Origin: Neobacillus bataviensis | Lineage (GTDB): Bacteria > Bacillota > Bacilli > Bacillales_B > DSM-18226 | NCBI RefSeq assembly: GCF_019969725.1 | Contig: NZ_JAHXYW010000002.1 | Coordinates: 124,001 to 188,000 of the forward strand | Reading direction: 5' to 3' | DNA length: 64,000 nt | Part shown: positions 33,361 through 43,045 of the stretch, one piece after another | Numbering within the stretch: position 1 is the first letter of the stretch | Layout of the letters: each line of letters opens with the position of its first letter | Translations under genes and position numbers: made by a program | Notes under the pieces: model-generated | Told to the model about the DNA's origin: nothing | The model's database searches: none | What the model saw: only the letters and a program-made list of their open reading frames with translations

Positions 33361-34554
33361 GTGCAAGTCGAAATAGTCCAACAGAAAAAGGCACTTCTGG
33401 ATGCTGTTGATTCCATGGATGCCGAATTACGCGAATTAGCATTAAAAATTCACCGGAATCCCGAGGTTAGCTTTCATGAGCATAAAGCCATGAACTGGTT
33501 GACAGAGCCATTAGAAAATGCTGGATTTACCGTTGAAAAAGGGATTGCCAATCTGGAAACCTCCTTCAGGGCAACATGGGAAGGGGAACATGGAGGTCCA
33601 ACTATTGCTCTGATTGCTGAATATGATGCATTGGCGGGATTGGGGCATGGATGCGGCCACAATATCATCGGAACGTCTGCGGTAGGGGCAGCATTAGCGT
33701 TGAAGGATGCCATTCCAAATTTAAAGGGGAAAATCGTTGTTTTGGGTACTCCAGCAGAAGAAGTAGGCGGGGGAAAAATCTTAATGGTTGAAGAGGGAAT
33801 TTTCAATCACGTTGATGTGGCGATGATATGTCATCCGCATAAGAGTACTATGGTTTTACGTGGGGGATTGGCCTGCGTGGACGCTGCCTTTAAATATTAC
33901 GGAAAGGCTACACACGCTGCTGCCAGCCCAGAAAAAGGCATCAGTGCATTGGATGCAGTCATCAATACCTTTGTTGCTGTCAACTCCTTACGTCAGTTTT
34001 TCAATGACGATGTCAGAATTCATGGCATTATAACAAAGGGCGGTGAAGCTACGAATGTAGTACCAGCCTACTGTGAAGCTGAATTTTTATTAAGAGCAGA
34101 GACAGTCGAACAATTGGAGATTGTTCGTGAAAAGGTGTATAGAGCGGCACGATCTTCGGCAGAAGCCGTCGGTGCAAAAATAGAAATAGAGGAGGGCTTG
34201 GTTTACGCCGAACGAAACAACAACAAAGCGCTCGCCTTTTTATTTAAAGATAATTTGGAACTTTTGGGTGAAGAAGTATGCGAGCCTCCAAAAAAGGGCG
34301 GTATTGGTTCTTCTGATATTGGAAATGTTGGACAGATGACCGCTACCATTCATCCTTACATCAAAATTACGGATACAGCGAATACTCATACTCCTGAATT
34401 TGTAGAGGCAGCCTGTTCTGAAAAAGGGATGGCAGGTTTAAATAAAGCGGCAAAGGCGTTAGCGATGACGACTTATGATGTGTGTACAAATGACGGTTAC
34501 CTTCAAGCCATTCGCAGTGAATTTGAAGAGTGGAAAAGAAATAAACAACAATAA
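33361..34554 (+). CDS. M20-family metallo-amidohydrolase (AbgB/ACY1L2-like)
   Basis: 397 residues. The metal site is recognisable from EYDALAGLGHGCGHN (Cys/His), GTPAEEVGGGK (Glu pair) and CHPHKST, as in the M20D amidohydrolases that cleave N-acyl amino acids, p-aminobenzoyl-glutamate or dipeptides. GTG 33361 follows AAGGGGATG. It is the first gene of a three-gene set with a YfcC-type transporter and an M28 peptidase, which suggests uptake and hydrolysis of a small peptide or acyl amino acid. Confidence 0.9.
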   Translation: MQVEIVQQKKALLDAVDSMDAELRELALKIHRNPEVSFHEHKAMNWLTEPLENAGFTVEKGIANLETSFRATWEGEHGGPTIALIAEYDALAGLGHGCGHNIIGTSAVGAALALKDAIPNLKGKIVVLGTPAEEVGGGKILMVEEGIFNHVDVAMICHPHKSTMVLRGGLACVDAAFKYYGKATHAAASPEKGISALDAVINTFVAVNSLRQFFNDDVRIHGIITKGGEATNVVPAYCEAEFLLRAETVEQLEIVREKVYRAARSSAEAVGAKIEIEEGLVYAERNNNKALAFLFKDNLELLGEEVCEPPKKGGIGSSDIGNVGQMTATIHPYIKITDTANTHTPEFVEAACSEKGMAGLNKAAKALAMTTYDVCTNDGYLQAIRSEFEEWKRNKQQ

Positions 34555-34605
34555 GAGTTTGAAAAAGATTGGTTTTTCCAAATAAACGGTAAAGGGTGAA
34601 AGAAA

Positions 34606-36036
34606 GTGAAATTAAATAAAACAGCCCCATATGTAACAGTTGAAAAGCCTATGTCAAAATTTTTAAAAATGCCACACACCTATGTCATCATTTTAAGTAT
34701 GGTGTTAATTGCAGCTCTACTCACATATTTACTGCCAGCAGGTGAATTTGATCGAGTGGAAAACAAGAGCACTGGAAATACCGTTGTAGTTCAGGATTCC
34801 TATCATCAGGTAGATCAAAATCCTGTCAGTCTTATTGCTATTCCTTTAGCGATTGTCAATGGGCTGGTTGACGCAGCTGATACGGTCTTTTTTATCTTTA
34901 TTGTCGGTGGTGTCTTCCAAATCATTAATTCTACTGGAACAATCGAAGCTGTGGCAGCAAGGGTTGGAAAGACCTTTATGAACCGCGGCCTTCTCATCAT
35001 TCCGATTTTCTTATCCATCTTTTCAGTCGGTGGGTTTACTATCGGGATGTCAGCAGAGGTTATGGCGTTTGTGCCGATCGGAATTGCCATTGCGAGAGCG
35101 TTAGGTTATGATGCCATGACTGGAACGGCCATGGTGATGCTCGGTGCTGCAGTTGGTTTTACGGCAGGATTACTTAATCCATTTAACGTTGGTATCGCAC
35201 AATCAATCGCTGAAATTCCTATGTTTTCAGGGATGTGGTTACGTGCCATTATCTTAGTAGTTCTATTAGTTGTCACGAGTCTTTATATTATTCGTTATGC
35301 GAAAAAGATAAAAAAAGATCCAGCCAAAAGTATAGTCTTCGATCTTGAAAAAGAAGAAGGACACGAGACTGTTAGTATGATTTCCTTGCCGTCCATGAAG
35401 GTGACTCATTATTTAACGATTATCACCGTGTTAGCCGGGTTTGGTCTATTAATTTGGGGGGTATCAGAAAAAGGCTGGTGGATGCAGGAACTGGCTGCCT
35501 TTTTCCTCGCTTTAGGAATTATTGTTGGTTTCTTATCAAAATATGGTCCTAGTAAAATTGCAAGTGAATTTGTAGCGGGAGCGAAAGCCATTACATTTGG
35601 TGCCTTCATTGTAGGATTAGCAAAAGGGATAGTGGTCGTGTTAGAGCAAGGACATGTCATTGATTCCGTTGTCAATGGGCTTGCGTTGATGGTTGACCAT
35701 TTGCCAGGTTTTGTTCAAGTACTGGGTATGTACTTTTTCCAAACCATTATGAATGTCTTTATTACTTCGGGAACGGGACTCGCCGCAACGACTATGCCAA
35801 TAATGGTTCCATTATCTGATTTGATAGATGTCACCAGACAAACGGCTGTTCTCGCATATCAGCTCGGGGACGGACTATCCAATTGTGTCCTGCCTACCTC
35901 AGCAATGTTAATGGGAAGCTTGGCCGTTTCTAAGATAAAATATCAAGAATGGGTAAAGTTTTTCTGGCCTTTATTGTTAATGTGGGTTGTCATCGGTGCT
36001 TTTTTTGTCATCGTGGCAGATATTATTCATTATTAA
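34606..36036 (+). CDS. YfcC-family transporter (DcuC/ArsB-NhaD superfamily)
   Basis: 476 residues with about 12 membrane helices. After a hydrophilic start, MPHTYVIILSMVLIAALLTY then LLPAGEFDRVE, and NVFITSGTGLAATTMPIMVP, are typical of YfcC-type carriers, thought to move dicarboxylates, peptides or basic amino acids. GTG 34606 is the annotated start; the match to family N-termini begins some 20 codons later. It lies between two peptidase genes and so probably imports their substrate. Confidence 0.85.
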   Translation: MKLNKTAPYVTVEKPMSKFLKMPHTYVIILSMVLIAALLTYLLPAGEFDRVENKSTGNTVVVQDSYHQVDQNPVSLIAIPLAIVNGLVDAADTVFFIFIVGGVFQIINSTGTIEAVAARVGKTFMNRGLLIIPIFLSIFSVGGFTIGMSAEVMAFVPIGIAIARALGYDAMTGTAMVMLGAAVGFTAGLLNPFNVGIAQSIAEIPMFSGMWLRAIILVVLLVVTSLYIIRYAKKIKKDPAKSIVFDLEKEEGHETVSMISLPSMKVTHYLTIITVLAGFGLLIWGVSEKGWWMQELAAFFLALGIIVGFLSKYGPSKIASEFVAGAKAITFGAFIVGLAKGIVVVLEQGHVIDSVVNGLALMVDHLPGFVQVLGMYFFQTIMNVFITSGTGLAATTMPIMVPLSDLIDVTRQTAVLAYQLGDGLSNCVLPTSAMLMGSLAVSKIKYQEWVKFFWPLLLMWVVIGAFFVIVADIIHY

Positions 36037-36053
36037 TAGAAGGATGAGTGCCA

Positions 36054-37757
36054 TTGAATACTCAATCTACTAAATATTCAAAGTTACTAGATTTGATTGA
36101 TAAAAATCTTTTATATCAGCATGTGAAGACTCTTTCCCAATGGGCACGGTTAACCGGGGAAGAAGGGGCGGAAAAAGCAGTTGATTATATTGTAGAAACA
36201 TTGCAAAGGCATCATATTCAACATAACCGTAACCAATTCGATGGGTATTTCAGTGACCCCGTCGATGGGCAAGTGTCCGTAATCGCGCCTAATCACCTGG
36301 ATATTCGTGCAAAAACAAGATCGTTTGGATATCATCTTCCACAAGGGATCAAGGGGAATGTCATATACGACTGCGATAGTGAAAAGAATCGAAGTGTCAG
36401 TGGACCAGCAGATCGTTTCGAAAATATGAAAGATAAAATTGTTGTCAGCTGGAACTACTATGAGGATTATGTGAAAAAAATTGAAAGTGCTGGAGCTATA
36501 GGCCTTATTCATATTTGGCCATCTAAAGAAGAGGCTATCCATGAAGAAACCGTTGGGACTGTTTGGGGCACTCCGACCATTGAAAACATCGATCAACTCA
36601 CGAAAATTCCTGTTGTTGGAATTAACTATTATGATGGAATGAAGCTGCTCGAACTTACGCGGAAAGATTCCGTTATGGTTGTTTTGAAAACTGAGGTTAA
36701 AAATGGAATCAAACGTGTCAGTCTTCCGGTTGCTGATATACCAGGTGAAATGGACGAGTACATCCTCATTTCCGGTCATTATGATTCCTGGCATAAAGGG
36801 GCAACAGATAATGCGACTGCAAACGCTCTCATGCTGGAATTGGCACGGATATTTTCTAACAAGCCACGTAAACGAGGGATCAAAATTGCCTGGTGGCCTG
36901 GACATTCAAATGGCCGGTATGCAGGATCTGCTTGGTATTGTGATCAATTTTGGCAAGAAATCAATGAGCGATGCGTGGCTCATATTAATATTGACTTCCC
37001 AGGTACAAAGGGAAATGTACATGTGGTTCCAAGATCTACATCTCTTGAGAATGCCCAGTTTCTAAAGGATATTATCGCTGCCTATACAGAAAAAGAGCCA
37101 TCTCGTTTTGATTATCTTCCTCGAGGGGCGGACCAATCCTTTTGGGGGACGAATATTCCTATCCATCTTATGCTTAAATATGAACCCATCGAAAAGGAAA
37201 AGATTTATCAGACCCCTGGCGGCAACTGGTGGTGGCACACAGAAGACGACCTGTTGGATAAGGTGGATTTTGATTTGTTGTTTAGAGACACAGGGATACA
37301 TTTGGGGCTTGTTGATAAGTTAGCGAATGTAAATATCCTGCCGATCAACCTCATTGATTTTATTTCAGACAGCAGAAAGATTATGAATGAACTGGACAAA
37401 AGTTCAGATGAGGCCTTCGATTTTACCATTGTTTATCAGGCTTTTGAGGAATTAACAGAGGTAACCCGAGAGCTGTCAGGAAAAGAAGTTCTGGATGTCG
37501 ATAGGTACAATAAACTATTGAAAAAGATTGGCGGAACATTAAATAGGCTTAAATTTTCCTATTCAAGTAAATATGGTTACGATAATACCTTTCCGTTTCA
37601 ACCGTACCCTGGCTTAGCAAAGGTGAAAGACAAGAATCGCAGCAATACACCGCCTGATGAATTTCTTTTCACATTAACCTTTTTCGTTAGACAACGAAAT
37701 CGGGTAGTAAATGAGATAAAGGAAATCATTAAGGAAATGAAGAGGTACTTAGACTAG
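36054..37757 (+). CDS. M28-family peptidase with altered active-site motif
   Basis: About 567 residues. The M28 core is visible: ISGHYDSWHKGATDNATANA supplies the His and bridging Asp, INIDFPG the second Asp, and WWWHTEDDL the last His. The Glu-Glu pair (general base and metal ligand, seen as FGSEERGMVGS in the M28 gene at 41275) is replaced by WWPGHSNGRYAGS, so His-Ser stands where Glu-Glu should be. The frame opens at GTG 36048, only three bases after AGAAGGA; TTG 36054 has better spacing and corresponds to the start of the paralogous remnant at 13770. No signal peptide, so it is cytoplasmic. Activity is uncertain; it may use another residue or bind peptides. Confidence 0.8.
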   Translation: MNTQSTKYSKLLDLIDKNLLYQHVKTLSQWARLTGEEGAEKAVDYIVETLQRHHIQHNRNQFDGYFSDPVDGQVSVIAPNHLDIRAKTRSFGYHLPQGIKGNVIYDCDSEKNRSVSGPADRFENMKDKIVVSWNYYEDYVKKIESAGAIGLIHIWPSKEEAIHEETVGTVWGTPTIENIDQLTKIPVVGINYYDGMKLLELTRKDSVMVVLKTEVKNGIKRVSLPVADIPGEMDEYILISGHYDSWHKGATDNATANALMLELARIFSNKPRKRGIKIAWWPGHSNGRYAGSAWYCDQFWQEINERCVAHINIDFPGTKGNVHVVPRSTSLENAQFLKDIIAAYTEKEPSRFDYLPRGADQSFWGTNIPIHLMLKYEPIEKEKIYQTPGGNWWWHTEDDLLDKVDFDLLFRDTGIHLGLVDKLANVNILPINLIDFISDSRKIMNELDKSSDEAFDFTIVYQAFEELTEVTRELSGKEVLDVDRYNKLLKKIGGTLNRLKFSYSSKYGYDNTFPFQPYPGLAKVKDKNRSNTPPDEFLFTLTFFVRQRNRVVNEIKEIIKEMKRYLD

Positions 37758-37759
37758 TC

Positions 37760-37814
37760 CAAGGGGACGGTTCTGGTGGTCTTTAAACCATGAGAACCGT
37801 CCCTGTGGTCTTTT
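37760..37814. repeat. Short inverted repeat built on GGGACGGTTCT, possible terminator
   Basis: GGGACGGTTCT near 37764 pairs with AGAACCGTCCC near 37793, and GGTCTTTTTAA follows. Half-sites of the same motif occur near 1886, 18191 and 27192. Confidence 0.6.
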
Positions 37815-37851
37815 TAAGCTGCATCTATTATTGCAATTACTTAATAGCATA

Positions 37852-37914
37852 AGTGCCTGTTACTTCCCGTATTCTATCGAATTCTTCGACATTTTTCGGG
37901 ACGTGACAGGCACT
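37852..37914. repeat. 63-bp inverted repeat (family A)
   Basis: AGTGCCTGTTAC and GTGACAGGCACT form the ends, with TTCGACATTTTTCG in the middle. It lies between convergent genes. Confidence 0.8.
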
Positions 37915-37946
37915 GCAACTCGCTCTAATATGAGTTTGTAACAAAC

Positions 37947-39476
37947 CTACATTGGCCTGTCATTGTTTTGATGGGAGATATATTTTTTGGGTATCGCATC
38001 ATTATACGGCATTTCGCTATGTCCGTGGCTGCGATGAATCATCATATACAGTAAACCGGCAGCGACAACTACGATTCCCGAAACGAGAACGATATAGTTA
38101 TCATACCAAGCTGCATCTGGCGTTCTTGGCCAGCACATGTTGATCATGGCAATTATTCCATAGACAAGAGCACCAATATTGATAGGCAGTCCCCACTTGC
38201 CCAATTGGTACTTGCCACTTGGCTTCCATCCTTTTAGTCTAGCTCGAAGTGCAGCAAGGACTACCATTTGGAATCCAATATAAATTCCAAGCGACGCAAA
38301 ACTGATGATCTTTGTGAGCGCGTCTGTAGACACTTTTGAGCCTAGAACAATAATAGCTGGAACAATAGCTGCGAGTAGCAGCGAATAAGGTGGAATGTGA
38401 CGAGCAGGTGAAAACTTTTTTAAGTATCGGCTTCCTACAATCATGTCATCACGCCCATAAGAATAGGCAAGTCTGCTGGCTGCTGCCTGTAAACTTATTG
38501 CACATGAAAGGAATGAAATCAATACAATACCCATTACGATCTTTGCACCAACATTACCAAATGCATTCGTTAATATTGTGTCAACTGGCGTAACGTCTTT
38601 ACCAGCGATAACTGCCGGAATATCAGCAATGGAAAGTACTAAAGCAAGGCTAACAAAAACTGCGGCAGCACCACCAATGTAAATCGTCCTGCGCATTGCC
38701 TTTGGGATCAGAGCACCTGGATTGGGTACTTCTTCCGCAACATCACCACAAGCTTCGAACCCAAAATATAGAAAAATTCCGATTAATCCAGCTCCAGCAA
38801 ATGCATAAAAGTAGCTATGGCCGCCTTGGGCACCAAAAGAATCAAAGAGCACATCAAGACCGTGATGTCTTTGAGTAAAAAGCAGCCAAAAACCAACTGC
38901 AAGCGCGCCAATAATCTCAGCCGTAAAACCAATTACTGCTGCAGCTGCGAGAACCTTTGTGCCCAGGAAATTGATGATTGTCGATAGTGTAAGAATGACT
39001 ATGGCACAAAGAATGATGGAGTCCACTGAAACTTCGAAACCCAAAACCTCTGCCAGAAAAGGTCCAGCTCCATATACAACACTGGCAATCGTAACAAACA
39101 AAGCTATTAAGTAAACCCAGCCAGTCATCCACGCATACTTTCGCCCCCATAATCTACGGGCCCAAGGATAAACTCCTCCTGCAACAGGGAATTGTGCAAC
39201 AATCTCACTAAAGACAAGTGCGACTAGTAATTGTCCGAGACCACAGATGATAAGACACCAAATCATGGGCGGGCCGCCTTGAGCAAGTGCGTATGCAAAT
39301 AATGTGTACACACCTACTACAGGAGAAAGGTAGGTGAACCCAAGCGAAAAGTTTGCCCATGGACTCATGTCGCGACGAAATTCTGATTCATATCCAAGCG
39401 ATGCCAGATGGGCAGCATCACTATCATGAAGTTCTGATGCAGATGTGTCCATTTTTTTGTTAGGATGTTCTTGCAT
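37947..39476 (-). CDS. APC-superfamily amino-acid permease
   Basis: 509 residues with 12 membrane helices. GFTYLSPVVGVYTLFAYALA, FPVAGGVYPWARRLWGRKYA and GFEACGDVAEEVPNPGALIP place it in the ACT/BAT1-like amino-acid/choline/GABA permease group. The hydrophilic N-terminus (SDAAHLASLGYESEFRRDMS) is typical of this subgroup, which I recall mainly from actinobacteria. Monocistronic; ATG 39476 follows AAGGGGG. Substrate unknown; GABA or basic amino acids are possible. Confidence 0.87.
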   Translation of the reverse strand: MQEHPNKKMDTSASELHDSDAAHLASLGYESEFRRDMSPWANFSLGFTYLSPVVGVYTLFAYALAQGGPPMIWCLIICGLGQLLVALVFSEIVAQFPVAGGVYPWARRLWGRKYAWMTGWVYLIALFVTIASVVYGAGPFLAEVLGFEVSVDSIILCAIVILTLSTIINFLGTKVLAAAAVIGFTAEIIGALAVGFWLLFTQRHHGLDVLFDSFGAQGGHSYFYAFAGAGLIGIFLYFGFEACGDVAEEVPNPGALIPKAMRRTIYIGGAAAVFVSLALVLSIADIPAVIAGKDVTPVDTILTNAFGNVGAKIVMGIVLISFLSCAISLQAAASRLAYSYGRDDMIVGSRYLKKFSPARHIPPYSLLLAAIVPAIIVLGSKVSTDALTKIISFASLGIYIGFQMVVLAALRARLKGWKPSGKYQLGKWGLPINIGALVYGIIAMINMCWPRTPDAAWYDNYIVLVSGIVVVAAGLLYMMIHRSHGHSEMPYNDAIPKKYISHQNNDRPM

Positions 39477-39822
39477 GTTTTTAAGCCCCCTTAAAATAGA
39501 AAATAGTTACATTCTCTTACATGCAAATATCGTGCCGGTATATAGAATAATAGGAATATTCAGAAAAAATAAAAGGAAACTTCACTAGTAATCTTCCGTT
39601 TTGAAATTTTGCTTTGTAGTAACTATAGGATGGGGAGATAGGGGAATAGATGCTTTTTATTCTTTTCTGCATAAGTTATTCATAACTTCATAAGAACCGG
39701 CTCTTTTTTTAATTGGAATTCTAGGAAATGAGTATTTAAATAAAAGGAAATAGAAAAAATAAAAATCTACAAAGATATGAAAAGGGCTGGAATCGCTACA
39801 TAGACGTTCCTAGGCTCAAGAA

Positions 39823-39957
39823 ATGACAGAGCGATTAGGATTAAAAAATCTTGCTCAAGTCTATACCATTGCCAAGTATACAAAGGAATCTCACCTCGAA
39901 TTTTCACAAACAGTGCTGAAATACTTGGAGAAGCAGAATTTTATGGTTAATGAGTGA
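39823..39957 (+). CDS. 44-codon open frame, unrecognised
   Basis: ATG 39823 opens MTERLGLKNLAQVYTIAKYT and ends KYLEKQNFMVNE. No good ribosome-binding site is present, so it may be the end of a lost gene. The rest of the 668-base gap 39477-40144 shows nothing except the terminator near 40054. Confidence 0.25.
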   Translation: MTERLGLKNLAQVYTIAKYTKESHLEFSQTVLKYLEKQNFMVNE

Positions 39958-40053
39958 TTCCAACCGTAATAAAAGGACCGGCGACAAAAATCTTATTGTC
40001 TACTTCGTATGGAAATTGATGAATTACCTTCTGTTGCCTTTTCATAAAATGTA

Positions 40054-40100
40054 CAAAAAAAGATAGATAGAGCATTTATTCTGCTCATCTATCCTTTTTA
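40054..40100 (-). terminator. Terminator of the DMT transporter gene
   Basis: On the minus strand GATAGATGAGCA pairs with TGCTCTATCTATC and is followed by a run of seven or more T. Confidence 0.8.
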
Positions 40101-40144
40101 GTACTGACATTAAAATGTGACCCATTAAAACGACTTATTAAATA

Positions 40145-41047
40145 TTAAACTCCCATTTTCCCATGAATAACAACCTGGTCAGCAGCCTGCTTTTGCTTCT
40201 TGTTTACAAGATAGATACTGGCCACGATCAGAACAATTCCTAAGAATAGTAGTTTGGTAAAGGGTTCATTTAATAATACAGTCCCGATGATAACTGCGAG
40301 CATTGGAACTAAGAATGTAAATGTTGCCACAACACTGGCATCTCCTGTTTTCACAAGTATAACGTAGAGAATCCATGATAACGCAATCCCTAGAATCGTG
40401 CCAAAGGAAAGACCCCATATAAACGTATCATTCCAAACAATACTGGACCAATTCTCAGACGAAAGTCCGGCTATCATCAAAACACATCCCCCAATTAAAC
40501 ACTGGAATGCTACCATCCAAAGAGAATCAACCGAGTGAGAATTTTTTTTGGTGTAAACTGTACCTAATGCCCAGGATAGAGCGGATAATATGCCGAGAAT
40601 AATACCGAAAATGGAAACATGGCCGGAAAATCCTTCTGCGCTTACCGAAATGACTCCAAGAAATCCTAAAATAAGTCCCAATACTTTAGGAAGGGTCATT
40701 GATTCACCTAACCATAGCCATGCAAGCAGACCTACTAAAATAGGTTGAAAATAGACAATGACTGAGAATAAGCCAGATGGTACTAATTTAAGCCCCACAG
40801 TCTGCAGCCCATAGAATAAAGCAATATTTAAAGTGCCGGTTACGACATATATTTTCCAATTCTTTCGCCATTGAATGCGGGTACGTGTTTTCCAAATGAC
40901 CGCACCTAGGATCACGCCGCCAAACAGACACCTCATCCCGGCAAAAAGTAAAGGAGGTGTATACACTAATGCAACTTTATAAATTGGCCAAGAAACACTC
41001 CAAATCATAATTAAGCATGCCATCATTAAAAACCATTTTAATTTCAT
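40145..41047 (-). CDS. EamA/DMT-family transporter
   Basis: 300 residues with ten membrane helices forming two EamA repeats (WSVSWPIYKVALVYTPPLLF in the first; LGTVYTKKNSHSVDSLWMVA in the second). Drug/metabolite transporters of this type usually export amino acids or metabolites. ATG 41047 is preceded by GAGGAGAGA. Monocistronic, with its own terminator. Confidence 0.87.
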   Translation of the reverse strand: MKLKWFLMMACLIMIWSVSWPIYKVALVYTPPLLFAGMRCLFGGVILGAVIWKTRTRIQWRKNWKIYVVTGTLNIALFYGLQTVGLKLVPSGLFSVIVYFQPILVGLLAWLWLGESMTLPKVLGLILGFLGVISVSAEGFSGHVSIFGIILGILSALSWALGTVYTKKNSHSVDSLWMVAFQCLIGGCVLMIAGLSSENWSSIVWNDTFIWGLSFGTILGIALSWILYVILVKTGDASVVATFTFLVPMLAVIIGTVLLNEPFTKLLFLGIVLIVASIYLVNKKQKQAADQVVIHGKMGV

Positions 41048-41224
41048 CAGCTCTCTCCTCCCTCAGTTTAATTTTTGAACTAATTGCTGGCTCATAGACC
41101 TTAGATTATTGAGCCTAACATCTATTTTTCTATAAAAAACTAACTTAAATAGAATACGCCCCTATGTAAAAAATTTCAATTAAGAAATCTTGGATAAAAA
41201 TCTGGAAGGTGTTTTACGCCCATA

Positions 41225-41264
41225 GAAAAAACGCTTGAATCTTTTTTTGATTCAAGCGTTTTTC
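41225..41264. terminator. Bidirectional terminator
   Basis: A 16-bp near-perfect stem (41225-41240 with 41249-41264) with A and T runs, beyond the minus-strand M28 gene. Confidence 0.85.
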
Positions 41265-41274
41265 TACTTTTTTA

Positions 41275-42654
41275 TTAATCTACTGGACGGTTTTCAAATT
41301 CGTAGTTTACTGTTGCAGGAGCCACATGTGATCGATCAAGAGCTGGTGTATCCGGGCGAACAATTTGATAGGCTGATGCTCCAACGATTGAGGCAGCTTG
41401 TTGCAGCTTTTCCTTGCTGATATGTTCAATCGTATCTGTTGGCTGGTGATACTGAGGTTCAACAGGTGAATGAATAAATAGAGCAGAAGGAATGCCCACA
41501 TCATGGAATGGCTGATGGTCACTTCTTCCTAATTGGCCATACGGCAGCGCCACATCAAACATTCTAGATCCGGATGCCGCTCCTAAGTCCGTTACAAGAT
41601 TCTTTTTACCGTCAATTGTATACATGATCAGTCCACCTAATGGATGATCTTCTCCTGCTTCTGCCCCGCCAATCATATCCATTTGGAAGTGGGCAACCAT
41701 GCGGTCTATATCACTTTGTGGAAGTTGTGAAACGTAGAAAGACGAGCCCACCATCCCTCTTTCTTCAGAACCGAATGTAAGGAAGCGGACTTCGGTATCA
41801 ATCGGAGTATTCACAAAAATTCTTGCAAGCTCCAATACCGCTGAAACTCCGGAAGCATCATCATTTGCACCAGGTCCAAGATGAACAGAGTCATGGTGTG
41901 CACCAATCGTTACAATTTGGCCTGTGTCCTTGTTCTTGTTTGGCTTTAATTTAGCTTCAACAACATAAGAAGTTTTCTCGATTTTTTGGATATCGACATC
42001 TAGTGTGGCTTTTACAGAGCCGTTCTTTAATCTTTCCACTAGATTTAGGCCTTGTGCTTGTGAAATAGCTACAGCAGGAACTTCTCCATTTGCTTTTCCA
42101 AAGTTATTACCATTAGCATTGCTGTTATACATGAGTACTCCAACTGCACCTTTAGCAACTACATTTTGCACTTTTTCAACAAATGTTATATCTCCCCGCT
42201 CAACCAAGGCAATTTTACCTGCTACATCATCGGGAACCGTGCCAGCTAATGCTTTTCCAACATTAACGAGCTCAGCCGTTACATTCCCGCTTGCACTGCC
42301 GCTAAAGGCATGGCCATTTAAATTAACTCCGTCAACTTCAGCTACTTCACGGTTTGTCTTATAATCATAGATTGGGAACGGTATTCTTTTAGTTTCGAGT
42401 CCTAGGCTCTTAAACTGGCCTTCTATGTACTCAACCCCACGAACCTCTCCCTCGGTACCCGCTTCCCTAGGCACTGCCGAAAGATACTTAATCGTATTGT
42501 ACATATTGTCTACGTTGATTTTTTTGATAACCTTGTTGTCAAAAGCTGTGTCTGATTGTGCATTTTGGGCACCATTTGCCTGAGCATACACCACCCCTGA
42601 TGATAAAATCATGCTTGCAGCTAGGACCGTGATAATCGATTTACGACGAAACAT
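41275..42654 (-). CDS. ywaD: Secreted M28 aminopeptidase with PA domain
   Basis: 459 residues. A signal peptide (residues 1 to about 26, RRKSIITVLAASMILSSGVV then YAQA) is followed by a protease-associated domain (about 130-220) and an M28 zinc peptidase domain. Metal ligands: GAHHDSVHLGPGANDDASG, FGSEERGMVGSSF with the normal Glu pair, QMDMIGG and GRSDHQPFHD. This matches B. subtilis YwaD, an extracellular leucyl/arginyl aminopeptidase. The preceding CCCCTTTG, read on the minus strand, gives a CAAAGGGGG ribosome-binding site. Confidence 0.9.
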   Translation of the reverse strand: MFRRKSIITVLAASMILSSGVVYAQANGAQNAQSDTAFDNKVIKKINVDNMYNTIKYLSAVPREAGTEGEVRGVEYIEGQFKSLGLETKRIPFPIYDYKTNREVAEVDGVNLNGHAFSGSASGNVTAELVNVGKALAGTVPDDVAGKIALVERGDITFVEKVQNVVAKGAVGVLMYNSNANGNNFGKANGEVPAVAISQAQGLNLVERLKNGSVKATLDVDIQKIEKTSYVVEAKLKPNKNKDTGQIVTIGAHHDSVHLGPGANDDASGVSAVLELARIFVNTPIDTEVRFLTFGSEERGMVGSSFYVSQLPQSDIDRMVAHFQMDMIGGAEAGEDHPLGGLIMYTIDGKKNLVTDLGAASGSRMFDVALPYGQLGRSDHQPFHDVGIPSALFIHSPVEPQYHQPTDTIEHISKEKLQQAASIVGASAYQIVRPDTPALDRSHVAPATVNYEFENRPVD

Positions 42655-42754
42655 GAAACTCCCCCTTTGAAAAAGTGATACTCTATCATTATTCCAATTT
42701 TGGTAAATATAGTAAATAGGGACAAAATCCTAGAGGTTCCCTTAAAATCCCTAA

Positions 42755-43045
42755 ATGGCATTGATCCTCCATGTGGACCCAGGTAATCAAGAGTCTATTA
42801 AGGGGAAAATGATTCAAAAAGAAATTCAAGAACTCTTACATTTTGAAATCAAAGAAATGAGAAGTTTTGCATTAAAAAAACATGAGGTTTTTATTCCATT
42901 TGAAGTTATTGACACTAAAGAAAAAATAGAACTATTAAAAGATTTTGTTCGAAAGCAGTATATGATTTTATTAAGTCGATCAATAGAAGCAGGCAGAGTC
43001 ATGGATGAAGAAAGTTTTGTGGCTAGGAAAAAAAGCAACAGGTAG
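42755..43045 (+). CDS. Hypothetical protein, 96 residues or shorter
   Basis: The frame encodes LHVDPGNQESIKGKMIQKEI and ends MDEESFVARKKSNR; the composition is protein-like and helical. ATG 42755 has no ribosome-binding site, while ATG 42809 (MIQKEIQELL) follows AAGGGGAAA. I do not recognise a family. It may be a small real gene or a remnant. Confidence 0.35.
   Translation: MALILHVDPGNQESIKGKMIQKEIQELLHFEIKEMRSFALKKHEVFIPFEVIDTKEKIELLKDFVRKQYMILLSRSIEAGRVMDEESFVARKKSNR

Noticed and set aside
36150..36905. 251-codon open frame on the minus strand
   Set aside because: It lies wholly inside the M28 gene on the other strand, has no ribosome-binding site, and the plus-strand frame carries the recognised motifs.
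42005..42364. 119-codon plus-strand frame inside the secreted M28 gene
   Set aside because: Antisense shadow; all catalytic motifs are on the minus strand.
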